From contig NZ_JACBZH010000001.1 in NCBI RefSeq assembly GCF_013407855.1, forward strand, positions 5,766,001-5,830,000: a DNA stretch of 64,000 bases, read 5' to 3'. Below the pieces are notes generated by a model. It was given only the letters and a program-made list of their open reading frames with translations. It was not told where the DNA came from and did not search any database. Each line of letters begins with the position of its first letter. The stretch's first letter is position 1. The DNA comes from Actinopolymorpha rutila. GTDB lineage: Bacteria > Actinomycetota > Actinomycetes > Propionibacteriales > Actinopolymorphaceae. The position numbers and the translations under genes are program-made. Shown one piece after another: positions 1-10,951 of this stretch.

Positions 1-32
1 CCCGCCGGCGCACTGAGGCTCGGTCGCGGAAC

Positions 33-512
33 TCAGTCGGCAAGTACCTGTTCGCGCAGGATGTCGGCGTGTCCGCTGTGCTGGGCCAGCTCCCGCAGCA
101 CCTGCAGGTAGACCCAGCGAAGCGTGCGCGGCCCCGACCGGTGGCCGGTCACGACGGTGTCCAGCGGCAGGTCCGCGACCGCGGCCCGGGCCGTGGCGCA
201 GGCTTCCCGGTGAGCCGCCGTGACCGAGGCGATGGTGTCGTCGTCGAGGAGCCGGAAGGATTCGTCCGGAGTCCGCACCAGGCCGAGCTCCCGTCGGGAC
301 ATGCCGCCGACACACTCCTCGAACCACACCCGCTGCATCCAGGTGACGTGCTTGAGCAGCCCGAGCAACGTCGTCGCCGACGAGACGAGCCGGCGGCGGG
401 CCTGTTCCTCGGTGAGAGAGTCGAGAGTCGCCTCGACGGCACCGCGATGTTCCTCGACGAACGCTTCGAGCTGTGTACGTTCGTCGTCCAGCGGCACATC
501 GAACGAACCCAT
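33..512 (-). CDS. DinB/DUF664-family protein
   Basis: A 159-residue protein resembling the DinB/DUF664 four-helix-bundle family. Many actinobacterial members are thought to be metal- and thiol-dependent enzymes, but the substrate of this one is unknown. Visible family marks are a histidine in the first helical region (GLLKHVTWMQRVWFEE, His about 55) and two histidines near the C-terminus (ELAQHSGHADILREQ, His about 145 and 148), which suits a three-histidine metal site. The length is normal for the family. The ATG start gives a natural N-terminus. It is divergent from the amino acid ABC transporter, with about 150 bp between them that must hold both promoters. Family assignment is fairly safe; function is not. 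Confidence 0.75.
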   Translation of the reverse strand: MGSFDVPLDDERTQLEAFVEEHRGAVEATLDSLTEEQARRRLVSSATTLLGLLKHVTWMQRVWFEECVGGMSRRELGLVRTPDESFRLLDDDTIASVTAAHREACATARAAVADLPLDTVVTGHRSGPRTLRWVYLQVLRELAQHSGHADILREQVLAD

Positions 513-661
513 CCAAGTCCCCTGTCACTCCTGCTGCACGAGCCGGCCCAAGTTAACCAGGCCCCCTGTCCCCGGGCACCTCTAAGGTGATCACGTTCGG
601 ATGATCGCGACCGCGTGACTCCGGACGACCGTTCGACCCCACGCTTTCCCGGAGCCCCCGC

Positions 662-1618
662 ATGCCCGCTGCCACCTGGTCCCGCCGTCACACGTCGCGC
701 CGCGGCACGTCCCGCCGCCTCGTCGTGCTGCTCCCCGCGCTCACCTGCGCGGTCCTCGCCGCGCTCACCGCCTGCGCGCCCGAGGACAGCGCCACCGACG
801 GGCAGTCCGGCGCCACGCCCACGAAGCAGACGAAAACCTCCGGGACCGCCTCGCCCACCGCACGCGGTTGCGCGAAGGGCGACCTCGACCTGCGCACGCC
901 CGGCACCCTCACGGTGGCCACCGACCAGCCGGCGTACGAACCGTGGTTCGCCGACGACGACCCCACCAGCGGCAAGGGTTTCGAGTCGGCGGTCGCCTAC
1001 GCAGTGGCCAAGCAGCTCGGCTTCAGTGCGTCGGAGGTGACCTGGACCCGGGTGCGGTTCAACAACGCCATCCAGCCCGGGCCGAAGGACTTCGACTTCG
1101 ACACCAACGAGTTCACCATCACCGACCAGCGGAAGAAGGCCGTCGACTTCAGCTCCTCCTACTACGACGCCACCCAGGCCGTGGTGGCGCTCAAGTCCTC
1201 GTCGATCGCGAACGCCAAGTCGGTCGACGGACTGAAGGACGCCAAGCTCGGCGCGCAGGTCAACACCACGAGCTACGACGTGATCAACGAGGTCGTGCGG
1301 CCCAGCAGGCAGGCCCAGGTGTTCCGCAGCAACGACGACGCCCGGCAGGCCCTGGCGAACGGCTCGATCGACGGGCTGGTGGTCGACCTGCCCACCGCCT
1401 TCTACATGACCGCCGCGCAGCTCAAGGGCGCCACGATCGTCGGCCAGCTGAAGCAGAAGTCGGGCACACCGGAGCAGTTCGGCCTGGTCCTGGACAAGGG
1501 CTCGCCGCTGACCGCCTGCGTCACCCGCGCCGTGGACGCGCTACGGACCGACGGCACGCTGGACGAACTGGCGAAGACCTGGCTGGCCGACGTCGCCGGC
1601 GCACCGGTCCTGAACTGA
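662..1618 (+). CDS. Amino acid ABC transporter substrate-binding lipoprotein
   Basis: Extracellular solute-binding protein of family 3, the receptor of a polar amino acid importer. The N-terminus is Arg-rich, followed by a hydrophobic stretch and a lipobox (LTAC, Cys about 38), so it should be a lipoprotein anchored outside the membrane. After a Thr/Lys/Ser linker the mature domain starts at about residue 60 and carries family 3 features: TVATDQPAYEPWF, GFESAVAYAVAKQLGF and a C-terminal VDALRTDGTLDELAKTWL. The 318-residue length is normal. The permease and ATPase genes follow directly on the same strand, so the three form one operon. Which amino acid is bound cannot be read from the sequence. 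Confidence 0.9.
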   Translation: MPAATWSRRHTSRRGTSRRLVVLLPALTCAVLAALTACAPEDSATDGQSGATPTKQTKTSGTASPTARGCAKGDLDLRTPGTLTVATDQPAYEPWFADDDPTSGKGFESAVAYAVAKQLGFSASEVTWTRVRFNNAIQPGPKDFDFDTNEFTITDQRKKAVDFSSSYYDATQAVVALKSSSIANAKSVDGLKDAKLGAQVNTTSYDVINEVVRPSRQAQVFRSNDDARQALANGSIDGLVVDLPTAFYMTAAQLKGATIVGQLKQKSGTPEQFGLVLDKGSPLTACVTRAVDALRTDGTLDELAKTWLADVAGAPVLN

Positions 1619-1640
1619 GCTGACGGGATCGAGCTGACCG

Positions 1641-2549
1641 ATGTCGTCCACCACCTCACCCGGCCGCCGCGCACCGGGCACCGGACCGGACCCCCACCGC
1701 GAGTCCGGTCACGTGCCCAGCCCGCTGCAGGTCCAGCGCGACCGTTACCGCTCCCGGCAGACCGTACGGTCGGTGCTGGTCGCCGCAGTCTCCACCGCGG
1801 TCGTCGGGCTGGTCCTCTACATCGCCCTCACCGGCGCGCCCGGCTGGGAGCGTGTCAGAGCGTCGTTCCTCGACCCGCAGGTGGCCCGGCAGGCGTTGCC
1901 GCACATCCTGTCCGGGCTGTGGCTCAACCTCCGCCTGCTGCTGGCCTGCGCGGCGTGCTCGCTGCTGTTGGGGTTGCTGATCGCGTTCCTGCGTACGCTC
2001 CGCGGCCCGGTGGCGTTCCCGATCCGGGCACTGTCGACGGGCTACACCTACGCCTTCCGCGGCGTACCCCTCATCATCGTCATCTACGTCATGGCGCTCG
2101 GCGTCCCCGGGCTGCGACTGCGGGGCACCCCCGGCGTCATCGTGCTGGGTGCGGCCGCCATCATCCTCACCTACAGCGCCTACCTCGCCGAGGTGTTCCG
2201 CGCCGGCATCGAGTCGGTGCATCCGAGCCAGCGGGCCGCCGCCCGCTCGCTCGGGCTCAGCTACCGGCAGACGATGCGGTACGTCGTGCTGCCCCAGGCC
2301 GTGCGCCGGGTCAGCCCGCCATTGCTGAACGACCTGGTGGCGATGCAGAAGGACGTCGGGCTGATCTCGCTGGCCGGGCCGATCGACGCGGTCCGGGCAG
2401 CGGAGATCTCGGTCGGCACCACGTACAACTTCACGCCGTACGTCGTGGCCGGTGCGTTGTTCGTCGCGCTGGCCGTGCCACTGGTCGCCGTCACCGACGC
2501 GGTGACCGTACGCGCCGCCCGCCGGCAGTCCGCGGAGGGATCGGCATGA
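1641..2549 (+). CDS. Amino acid ABC transporter permease
   Basis: Inner-membrane permease of the polar amino acid (HisM/GlnP) class. About 50 hydrophilic residues at the N-terminus precede the first membrane helix (SVLVAAVSTAVVGLVLYIAL). The central domain shows family hallmarks: GLWLNLRLLLACAACSLLLG, the segment YTYAFRGVPLIIVIYVMALG, and the EAA loop that docks on the ATPase (EVFRAGIESVHPSQRAAARS followed by LGLSYRQTMRYVVLPQAVRR). The gene starts 22 bp after the binding-protein gene and its TGA overlaps the ATG of the ATPase gene (ATGA at 2546-2549), which indicates coupled translation. The upstream ATG is used here, but a later GTG at about 1711 would remove much of the hydrophilic leader. 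Confidence 0.9.
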   Translation: MSSTTSPGRRAPGTGPDPHRESGHVPSPLQVQRDRYRSRQTVRSVLVAAVSTAVVGLVLYIALTGAPGWERVRASFLDPQVARQALPHILSGLWLNLRLLLACAACSLLLGLLIAFLRTLRGPVAFPIRALSTGYTYAFRGVPLIIVIYVMALGVPGLRLRGTPGVIVLGAAAIILTYSAYLAEVFRAGIESVHPSQRAAARSLGLSYRQTMRYVVLPQAVRRVSPPLLNDLVAMQKDVGLISLAGPIDAVRAAEISVGTTYNFTPYVVAGALFVALAVPLVAVTDAVTVRAARRQSAEGSA

Positions 2550-3304
2550 GCGCTGTGCTGGAGTGCCGCGACGTGTGGAAGAGGTTCGGCCGCCGGTCGG
2601 CCACGGTGGAGGTGCTGCGCGGCATCGACCTCACCGTCGCCGAACACGAGGTCGTCGTCCTCATCGGGGCGTCCGGTTCGGGCAAGTCGACCCTGCTGCG
2701 CTGCGTCAACCTGCTCGAACGCGTCAGCGACGGAACGATCCACCTCGACGGCACCGACATCACCGATCCGCGCGTGGACGCCGACGCGTGCCGGCAGCGG
2801 ATCGGCATGGTGTTCCAGTCGTACAACCTGTTCCCGCATCTGACCGTGCTGGACAACGTGACGCTGGCACCCCGCCGGGTGCATGGCCGGTCGAAGGAGG
2901 ACGCCGAGCAGGCAGCGCACGAACTCCTTGCCCGGGTGGGGCTGGCCGACAAGGCCCGCGAGTATCCCGACCGGCTGTCCGGCGGGCAGCAGCAGCGCGC
3001 CGCGATCGTACGCGCGCTGGTCAACTCGCCCCGGCTGATGCTGTTCGACGAGGTGACGTCCGCGCTCGATCCCGAACTCGTCGGCGAGGTGCTCGCCCTG
3101 GTCGCCGACCTGCGCCGGGACGGGATGACGATGGTGATCGCCACCCACGAGATGGGCTTCGCCCGCCGGGTCGCGGACCGGGTGTGCTTCCTCGACCGCG
3201 GCGTCATCGCCGAGCAGGGACCACCCGAGCAGGTGCTCGACGATCCCGTCGAGCCGCGCACCCGGCAGTTCCTGCACCGCCTGGTGGACGCCGACCAGAC
3301 CTGA
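2546..3304 (+). CDS. Amino acid ABC transporter ATP-binding protein
   Basis: Cytoplasmic ATPase of the importer, GlnQ/HisP class, 252 residues. Motifs appear in order: Walker A GASGSGKST (Lys about 47), Q-loop MVFQSYNLFPHLTVLDNV (about 89-106), signature LSGGQQQR (about 144-151), Walker B LMLFDE (about 164-169) and the H-loop histidine in IATHEMGF. The start is the ATG in the ATGA overlap with the permease stop. A longer reading in the same frame upstream lies inside the permease gene and has no ATPase character. This is the last gene of the three-gene operon. It converges on the minus-strand aminotransferase with about 50 bp between the stops. Confidence 0.93.
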   Translation: MSAVLECRDVWKRFGRRSATVEVLRGIDLTVAEHEVVVLIGASGSGKSTLLRCVNLLERVSDGTIHLDGTDITDPRVDADACRQRIGMVFQSYNLFPHLTVLDNVTLAPRRVHGRSKEDAEQAAHELLARVGLADKAREYPDRLSGGQQQRAAIVRALVNSPRLMLFDEVTSALDPELVGEVLALVADLRRDGMTMVIATHEMGFARRVADRVCFLDRGVIAEQGPPEQVLDDPVEPRTRQFLHRLVDADQT

Positions 3305-3357
3305 CCCACGACCGAAAGGGGGCGTTGTCGCGTCCTCCCGAAGCGTGCTTCCCGGCC

Positions 3358-4459
3358 TCAGGGTGCGGGCGCATCCTCGACCGCCCGCTCCAGTGCCTGG
3401 GCGAGTCGGCGCACCCCTTCTGCGACCTCGCTCGCCGGCACCGGCGCGAACGACAGGCGCAGGCTCGAGGAACCTCCCTCGAGCATGAAGTCGGGGCCCG
3501 CCACGAAGGTGACGCCCACCCTCTTGGCGTGGGTGAGCAGCGCCCTGGAGTCGACGTCTTTGAGGTCGAGCCAGAGGAAGTAGCCGCCCGCCGGGATGAC
3601 GAACTCCGCCTCGGGGATGTGCTTGTGGAGAGCCTCCACCAGTACGTCCCGGCGCTCGCGAAGCGCGGTGTTCACCACCTTGAGGTTCTCGTCGAGGCCA
3701 CCTGAGCGGCAGAGTTCGAAGACGATCGACTCCGCCAGCATGTTCGGCGAGATGTACTGCTCGTTGGCTCTCTTCGCGAGCGTGGCGATCTGCCCGGCCG
3801 GCCCGACCAGGTAGCCCACTCGCACACCCGGGGCTGATCGATTTCGAGAAGGAGGAGGCGTGGATCACCCGATCCGCGCTGTCCAGGTCGAGCATCGTCG
3901 GCCCCTGAGCCTCGTCGAAGGAGATCAGCCGGTACGGGTCGTCCTCGAAGAGGGTGAAGCCGTTGTCGGCCGCCAGCTTCACCAGCCGGGAGCGCTTCTC
4001 CGCCGAGAGCGTGCAACCGGCCGGGTTGTGGAAGTTCGGGATCACGTGGACCAGGCCGACCTCGTCCTGCGCACAGGCAGCCTCGATCGCGGCCGGGTCG
4101 ATGCCGTCGGTCTCCAGTGGCGCGCCCACGAGCTCGGCGCCGGCCTGCTGAAGCAGAAGCAGTGTGCGGTCGTAGGTGGGCTGCTCGACCACGACGCGAT
4201 CGCCACCGGAGACGAGGTGGCGGAAGAGGAGCGCCGCTCCTTCCATCGAGCCGTTGGTGATCATCACCTGCTCAGGGTCGACGCCGTGTCGCTCGGCGAT
4301 CCACTCGCAGAGCCCCGGGTGCCCTCGCCCTGTTCCATAGCTGAGCGCGTTCTCCCAGTCCGACTCGAGGGCATGCGCGGCCGCCTCACGCACGGCCTCG
4401 TGCGGGAGGATGTCGGCGCTCGGCGCGCCGCGAGCAAAGCTGATCGTCCGTACGGCCAT
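3358..4459 (-). pseudogene. PLP-dependent aminotransferase, broken by a +1 frameshift
   Basis: A class I/II PLP aminotransferase of the 2-aminoadipate/MocR-catalytic-domain type, about 367 residues if repaired. The 5' part (4459 down to about 3827) encodes MAVRTISFARGAPSADILPH, the substrate-loop motif YGTGRGHPGL, NFHNPAGCTLS, FEDDPY and the PLP lysine in HASSFSKSISPG (Lys about 206). The reading frame then shifts. The rest (3825 down to 3358) continues one frame over with VRVGYLVGP and ends in a normal C-terminal domain. Removing one base (the A at plus-strand 3826) restores SKSISPGVRVGYLVGP, the usual family sequence. The change is therefore a recent single-base insertion or a sequencing error. 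No slippery sequence suggests programmed frameshifting. Both halves keep normal codon use. Confidence 0.82.
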
Positions 4460-4585
4460 TGGCGTAGCACCTTGCTGTAGATGATTCGAGAGGACGTCTC
4501 AGTGTCGACGCTCGACGGCGTACGGGGAAAGTTCTTAACGTCGCCGAAGCCGAACAGGTAGCCGGGAGTGAGGTAGCGTCACACA

Positions 4586-4720
4586 ATGCCTCGCGGTATT
4601 CGACAAATCATCGAGCAGGCCGAGGAGCTCGCCCGGCAGTTTGAGGACTTCGAACCTGACGCTGCCGACCGTGAACGCGCGGAGGCGTTGGCGGTGTTGC
4701 GGCGAAGCGCTCGTCCCTAA
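4586..4720 (+). CDS. Small hypothetical protein, 44 aa
   Basis: A short reading frame starting at an ATG in the region divergent from the aminotransferase and ending TAA. The peptide (MPRGIRQIIEQAEELARQF, then FEDFEPDAADRERAEALAVL, ending RRSARP) is highly charged and reads as two amphipathic helices with no cysteine or membrane segment. It resembles the small helical proteins often found beside aminotransferase or regulatory genes, but I do not recognise a family. Codon use is less extreme than in its neighbours. No strong ribosome binding site is visible. The helical character argues for a real gene; the size and lack of a family argue against. Confidence 0.45.
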   Translation: MPRGIRQIIEQAEELARQFEDFEPDAADRERAEALAVLRRSARP

Positions 4721-4733
4721 GTGGACCCCGTTC

Positions 4734-5303
4734 TCAGCGCGCGGTCGTGGCGACCTCGTCGTGACCGGTGAGCGTCACGGTGCCGGTCGCGAACCGCAGC
4801 CGGTACCACCCGCCACGATCGACCACCGCCGGCAGCGGCCGGGCGTACATCCCGGCCACCAGCGACAGGAAGACCGGGATGACGTCCCCGTGCGAGCTGG
4901 CGACCACTCGCCCGCCGGGATGGCTGCGCGCCATCAGGGCAAGGGCCCGCACCGCACGGCCGGCCGACCACGCGCCACCGATCGCCATCCCGACGGGCGC
5001 GAAGATCCCGTCGATCCACTCACTCGGCTCCCCGAACCCCGCCGCCTCGTCCAGTTCGGCCAGTTCGATGACCGTCAGGCCGACGACATCGGCCAGCGGC
5101 GAAACCGTCTGCCGGCACCGCAGCGCCGGGCTGCTGTAGATCGCGTCGACGTCGATGCCGAGCGCACCCACCAGAGCGCGGGCCTGCGCATGGCCTTCTT
5201 CGCTGAGGGGACGGACCCGGTGCTCACCGGACCAGCCCTCGCGGGGCACCGACGAACAGTGCGGGACCAACTCCAGCGTGAACCCGTCGAGCGTGGGAAG
5301 CAT
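4734..5303 (-). CDS. Histidine phosphatase-superfamily protein with altered RHG motif
   Basis: A 189-residue protein of the phosphoglycerate mutase/SixA-like histidine phosphatase fold. It has the conserved RPLSEEGHAQARAL region, YSSPALRCRQTV and the second catalytic histidine in VVASSHGDVIPVF. The N-terminal motif is unusual. Where the family has an Arg-His-Gly/Ala triad, this protein has Pro-His-Cys (LELVPHCSSVPREGW), so the nucleophilic histidine is kept but the phosphate-binding arginine is replaced. It may be inactive or act on another substrate. It lies 24 bp downstream of the DUF1203 gene on the same strand, so the two are probably co-transcribed. Confidence 0.8.
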   Translation of the reverse strand: MLPTLDGFTLELVPHCSSVPREGWSGEHRVRPLSEEGHAQARALVGALGIDVDAIYSSPALRCRQTVSPLADVVGLTVIELAELDEAAGFGEPSEWIDGIFAPVGMAIGGAWSAGRAVRALALMARSHPGGRVVASSHGDVIPVFLSLVAGMYARPLPAVVDRGGWYRLRFATGTVTLTGHDEVATTAR

Positions 5304-5327
5304 GCCCAGGATCGTACGGCGGAAGAC

Positions 5328-5801
5328 CTACCGGGCCGGGCGCGCCTCGAAGGCCAGGCATCCCGCGTCGACGCTGCGGACGTGCACGAACGCCACCTCG
5401 GGCCGGCCCAGGAGTTCGGCCAGCGTCTCCTCGTAGGAGTCACCCGGTGAGACGAACGTGATGTGGTCGTACGCCCGGTTGCCGTCTGGGTCGAAGGTGT
5501 TGAACATGCACCTGCCCCGGGCCATGTTCTCCGGATAGCGGTCCGGCGTGAGGTAGCCCGCGCACCGCTCGGCGTGCACGAACACCGGACCCGCCTCCAT
5601 CCACGGGCTCGGCCCGGTCCATGGCGTGTAGCAGATCAGGGCGACCGCCTCGTCCGGCTCGGACTTGCGCAGGCAGCACCGCAGCGGTTCCCAGCCCTCG
5701 GCGGGAAACGGCTTCCAGGCGTTGCCGAACTCGTCCTCGCCCTGCACGCGCATCGCGTCCAGCCGCTCGGCGCTGATCGGCACGATCTCGAATGTGCTCA
5801 T
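5328..5801 (-). CDS. DUF1203 family protein
   Basis: A 157-residue protein resembling the DUF1203 family, whose function is not known. Family-like features are the N-terminal FEIVPISAERLDAMR, the cysteine-containing segment PLRCCLRKSEPDEAV, the GPVFVHAERCAGYL block and the C-terminal FVHVRSVDAGCLAFEA. Several cysteines and histidines are spaced as if they could bind metal, but this is inference. The frame is open further upstream to about 5876. I chose the ATG at 5801 because the family N-terminus begins with a short Met-x-x-Phe-x-Ile segment and the upstream residues are Arg-rich and unlike it. It is probably the first gene of a two-gene unit with the histidine phosphatase. Confidence 0.75.
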   Translation of the reverse strand: MSTFEIVPISAERLDAMRVQGEDEFGNAWKPFPAEGWEPLRCCLRKSEPDEAVALICYTPWTGPSPWMEAGPVFVHAERCAGYLTPDRYPENMARGRCMFNTFDPDGNRAYDHITFVSPGDSYEETLAELLGRPEVAFVHVRSVDAGCLAFEARPAR

Positions 5802-5913
5802 GCCGGCAATCGTGTCCCGCCACGACCGCGAACACCGGCGGATATCGGACCTCGCGTACCCCGGCCGCCGTGTCAACCAGCGCTTGCGCGCCGCAGCGCC
5901 GCCCGCCCGTCAC

Positions 5914-7716
5914 CTACCTCACGTAGATCTGGCTGAAGTCCGGCATGCCGCCCACGGAGTCGATGATGACGTTGCCCACCCGGGAACCGTGCATCACCGT
6001 CGTCCCGCTCTCGCCGAGCGGAACCGCCGGGAGGTACTTCTCCATGATCGTCTTGTCGAGCTGACCCCAGGCGTTCAGCGCCTTCTGCGCCGGCAGGTCG
6101 CTGATCCGGTCGATCTCGTCGTTGACCGCGGGCACGTCGAGGAACGACGGAACCGGCGCACCCGGCAGGTCGGCCTTCTTGCCGTCCAGGATCGCCGGCA
6201 GCACCGAGTCGCCGCTGGCCCAGTCCATGCACCAGCTGCCGTCACGCAGGTTGGCCGGGCGGATCGAGTCGTCGGCCAGGTCCCGCGCCAGCGACGACGG
6301 TGCCGGGATCGCCTTGACGGTGAAGCCCGCCCGGGTGAGCGCCTTCTTCCGTACGGCGGCGATCTTCGCCTCGTTCTCGTCGTCGGAGGAGTAGTAGAAC
6401 GACAGCTCGAAGCCGAGCTGGCCCGCGTCGGTGAGCATCTTCTTGGCGGCCGCGGGATCGCCGTCGCCCTCGCCCTTGTTGCCGATCACGTCGAAGTTCT
6501 GCCAGCCGGGCGTGGCCGACGGCATGATCGTCGTGGCCGGGCGCCAGGTCAGGCCGGGAATCTCGCCACCGGCGCGGTTCTCCGAGCTCAGCGGCCACGC
6601 CTTGGCCACCGCGCGGCGTACCGCCAGCGGGATCTTGCGGGTGTCCATCCACATGTAGGAGCTGCACGGGCTGGGCCCGACCACCAGCCGCCTGCGGGCG
6701 TCCGTGCCCCGGATGTGGTCGTAGTTCGAGGCCAGGATGTTGGAGTACGTCAGCGCGGTCTGGTCCTCGGCGTTGTCGGCGATGACCCGCCGCTGCACCT
6801 CGTCGGTGTCCAGGCCGAAGTCGAACACCATCTGGTCGACGTACTGGTGGCGGTTCGGGTCGGTCTTCGGGTCCCACTCGGGGTTCTTCACCAGCACGAG
6901 CTTCTTGCCCGGGTCGTAGCTGCCGAACTTGTACGGCCCGGTGGCCAACGGGTGGTTGCTGTAGTCCTCGCGGGTGTCCTTGGACTTGGGGATCGGCGAG
7001 AACGTCGGCAGCGAGGTGTAGTAGCGCATCGACGGAAAGGGCTTTCGCATCTTCACGACGATGGTCTTCTCGTCGGGGGTCTCGACCCCTTCGAAGTCGT
7101 CGCCGCTCTTGTACGGCCCCTTGTAGGTGTCGCCGCCGAGGTAGTAGTCCAGGCCGTACGTCGGACCGCCGGACAGCTCGTCCTGCGCGAGCTGGCGTTT
7201 GATCGCGTACGCCACGTCGGCCGCCTTCACCGGCGAGCCGTCCTCGTACTTCAGCCCGTCCCGCAGGGTGAACTCCCACCGGGTGAAGTCGGCGTTCGGC
7301 CGGCCGAGGTCGGTGGCGAGGTCGGGCACCAGCACCGGCTTGCCCTTGACGTACCGCGTCTGGGTGAGGCCACGGGTGACCATCCGCATGATGGCGAGCG
7401 TGTCCAGGTGATACACCCGGGTGGGGTCGAACGTGTGCGGCGTCGCGGACGACAGCACGTGCAGCGTCCCGCCGCTGCGCGCGTCGGGCACCTCCGGTGC
7501 GGGCGCCTTCGCCTTCGCGTCCTGCGCCTCGTCGTAGGTCGACACCCGCCGGGTCGCCGGGGACTCGTCGTCGGACGAACCGCCGGGCAGCACGCTGCAC
7601 GCGGCCATCGCCGACGCCATCGCCACAGCGGCGACCGAGACCGCGCCCGCCGTAAACCGACGTCGTCGACCGAATCCGGACAAGGGTCGACGTGCGGGTC
7701 GGTTGGGTCGTCGCAT
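5914..7716 (-). CDS. ABC transporter solute-binding lipoprotein, family 5 (peptide/nickel type)
   Basis: A 600-residue DppA/OppA-type solute-binding protein. The N-terminus is very Arg-rich, followed by a hydrophobic segment and a lipobox ending at Cys about 40 (SAMAAC), so it should be a membrane-anchored lipoprotein. Family 5 features include GGTLHVLSSATPHTFDPT, a MVTRGLTQTR segment, WEFTLRDGLKYEDGSPVKAA and the SNHPLATGPYKFGSYDPGK block. The start at 7716 is set by a strong ribosome binding site (GGGAGGA, 6 bp upstream) and by the signal peptide; the open frame upstream to 7908 is not protein-like. No permease or ATPase genes lie beside it, so it is an orphan receptor in this window. An inverted repeat sits upstream at 7817-7843. 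Confidence 0.9.
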   Translation of the reverse strand: MRRPNRPARRPLSGFGRRRRFTAGAVSVAAVAMASAMAACSVLPGGSSDDESPATRRVSTYDEAQDAKAKAPAPEVPDARSGGTLHVLSSATPHTFDPTRVYHLDTLAIMRMVTRGLTQTRYVKGKPVLVPDLATDLGRPNADFTRWEFTLRDGLKYEDGSPVKAADVAYAIKRQLAQDELSGGPTYGLDYYLGGDTYKGPYKSGDDFEGVETPDEKTIVVKMRKPFPSMRYYTSLPTFSPIPKSKDTREDYSNHPLATGPYKFGSYDPGKKLVLVKNPEWDPKTDPNRHQYVDQMVFDFGLDTDEVQRRVIADNAEDQTALTYSNILASNYDHIRGTDARRRLVVGPSPCSSYMWMDTRKIPLAVRRAVAKAWPLSSENRAGGEIPGLTWRPATTIMPSATPGWQNFDVIGNKGEGDGDPAAAKKMLTDAGQLGFELSFYYSSDDENEAKIAAVRKKALTRAGFTVKAIPAPSSLARDLADDSIRPANLRDGSWCMDWASGDSVLPAILDGKKADLPGAPVPSFLDVPAVNDEIDRISDLPAQKALNAWGQLDKTIMEKYLPAVPLGESGTTVMHGSRVGNVIIDSVGGMPDFSQIYVR

Positions 7717-7816
7717 CGAGGGGTCCTCCCTGTAGCTGCCCGAGGCTGAGCCGCCGGAACACCCGAGGTTGCCGATCCGGCACCCCTCCCGAACACCGAG
7801 AGTTACAGTCGACACG

Positions 7817-7843
7817 CGCACTGCAAGGGCGTTCCACAGTGCG
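7817..7843. promoter_or_regulatory. Inverted repeat upstream of the solute-binding protein gene
   Basis: CGCACTG (7817-7823) and CAGTGCG (7837-7843) form a perfect 7-bp dyad with a 13-bp spacer, about 100 bp upstream of the minus-strand solute-binding protein gene and about 115 bp before korA. It could be an operator or a hairpin in the transcript leader. The right arm overlaps a GTTCCAC heptamer. There is no direct evidence of function. Confidence 0.3.
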
Positions 7844-7958
7844 GTCGCCCCCACGGCACACCACGGCCCGGACGTAGCATAGAAGTACCAAATGGGATTG
7901 CGCCGCACAGGACGGCGGAGAACATTCCTGCGCGGGCGTCGAGGAGGTCGTTCACCCA

Positions 7959-9847
<1,889 letters not shown>

Positions 9848-9851
<4 letters not shown>

Positions 9852-10951
9852 GCGCAACCGACCTGCCCGTTCCCGGTCTGCGCGGCGTCACCACCACCGA
9901 CCTGCCGCAGAACCGCAAGGACTTCACCTCCGACCAGGAGGTGCGCTGGTGCCCCGGCTGCGGCGACTACGCGATCCTCGCCGCGGTGCAGGGCTTCCTG
10001 CCCGAGCTGGGCGTTCCTCGCGAGAACATCGTGTTCGTGTCCGGGATCGGCTGCTCCAGCCGGTTCCCGTACTACCTGAACACCTACGGCATGCACAGCA
10101 TCCACGGCCGGGCGCCCGCGATCGCCACCGGCCTGGCGACGTCGCGGCCCGACCTGTCGGTCTGGGTGATCACCGGTGACGGCGACGGGCTGTCCATCGG
10201 CGGCAACCACCTGATCCACGCGCTGCGCCGCAACGTCAACCTCAACATCCTGCTGTTCAACAACCGCATCTACGGCCTCACCAAGGGGCAGTACTCCCCC
10301 ACGTCCGAACGCGGCAAGATCACCAAGTCGACGCCGATGGGGTCGCTGGACGCGCCGTTCAACCCCGTCTCGCTGGCGCTCGGCGCGGAGGCGACGTTCG
10401 TGGGGCGGACGCTGGACACCGACCGCAAGCACCTCACCTCGGTGCTGCGCGCGGCCGTCGCCCACCGGGGCACGTCGCTGGTGGAGATCTACCAGAACTG
10501 CAACATCTACAACGACGGCGCGTTCGACCTGCTCAAGGACAAGGACACCCAGGACGAGGCGGTCATCCGGCTCGAGCACGGCCGGCCGATCCGGTTCGGC
10601 GCCGACGGCGAGCTCGGCGTGGTCCGCGACCCGGCCTCCGGTCAGCTGCGGGTGATGCCGGTCGCCGAGGTCGGCACCGACGCCCTCCTCGTGCACGACG
10701 CGCACGCCGACGACCCGACGACCGCGTTCGCGCTGTCCCGGCTGTCCGACGCGCAGACGTTGGCCCGTACGCCGATCGGCATCTTCCGCGACGTGGACCG
10801 GCCGTCGTACGACGACCTCGCCCGCGAGCAGGTCCGGCTGGCCCGCGACGCGCACGGCACCACCACCGACACCGGCGTCGAGGTCGGCGACAGCGACCTC
10901 GACCAACTCCTGCGCGGGTCCGACACCTGGACCGTCGGCGCGGACGCGTGA
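9848..10951 (+). CDS. korB: 2-oxoglutarate:ferredoxin oxidoreductase, beta subunit
   Basis: KorB, 367 residues, partner of KorA. It binds thiamine diphosphate and one [4Fe-4S] cluster. Cluster ligands are visible in WCPGCGDYAIL near residue 36 and in GIGCSS further on. The thiamine motif runs from VITGDGDGLSIGGNHLIHAL to ILLFNNRIYGLTKGQYSPTS. The SLALGAEATFVGRT and YQNCNIYNDGAF blocks are typical of 2-oxoacid:ferredoxin oxidoreductase beta chains. It starts in an ATGA overlap with korA, and its own stop overlaps the GTG of the rarD-like gene, so all three are probably translated from one message. Confidence 0.95.

Noticed and set aside
3820..3835. Programmed frameshift in the aminotransferase gene
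   Set aside because: No slippery heptamer, no pseudoknot-like sequence nearby and no known precedent in this enzyme family. A mutation or a read error is simpler.
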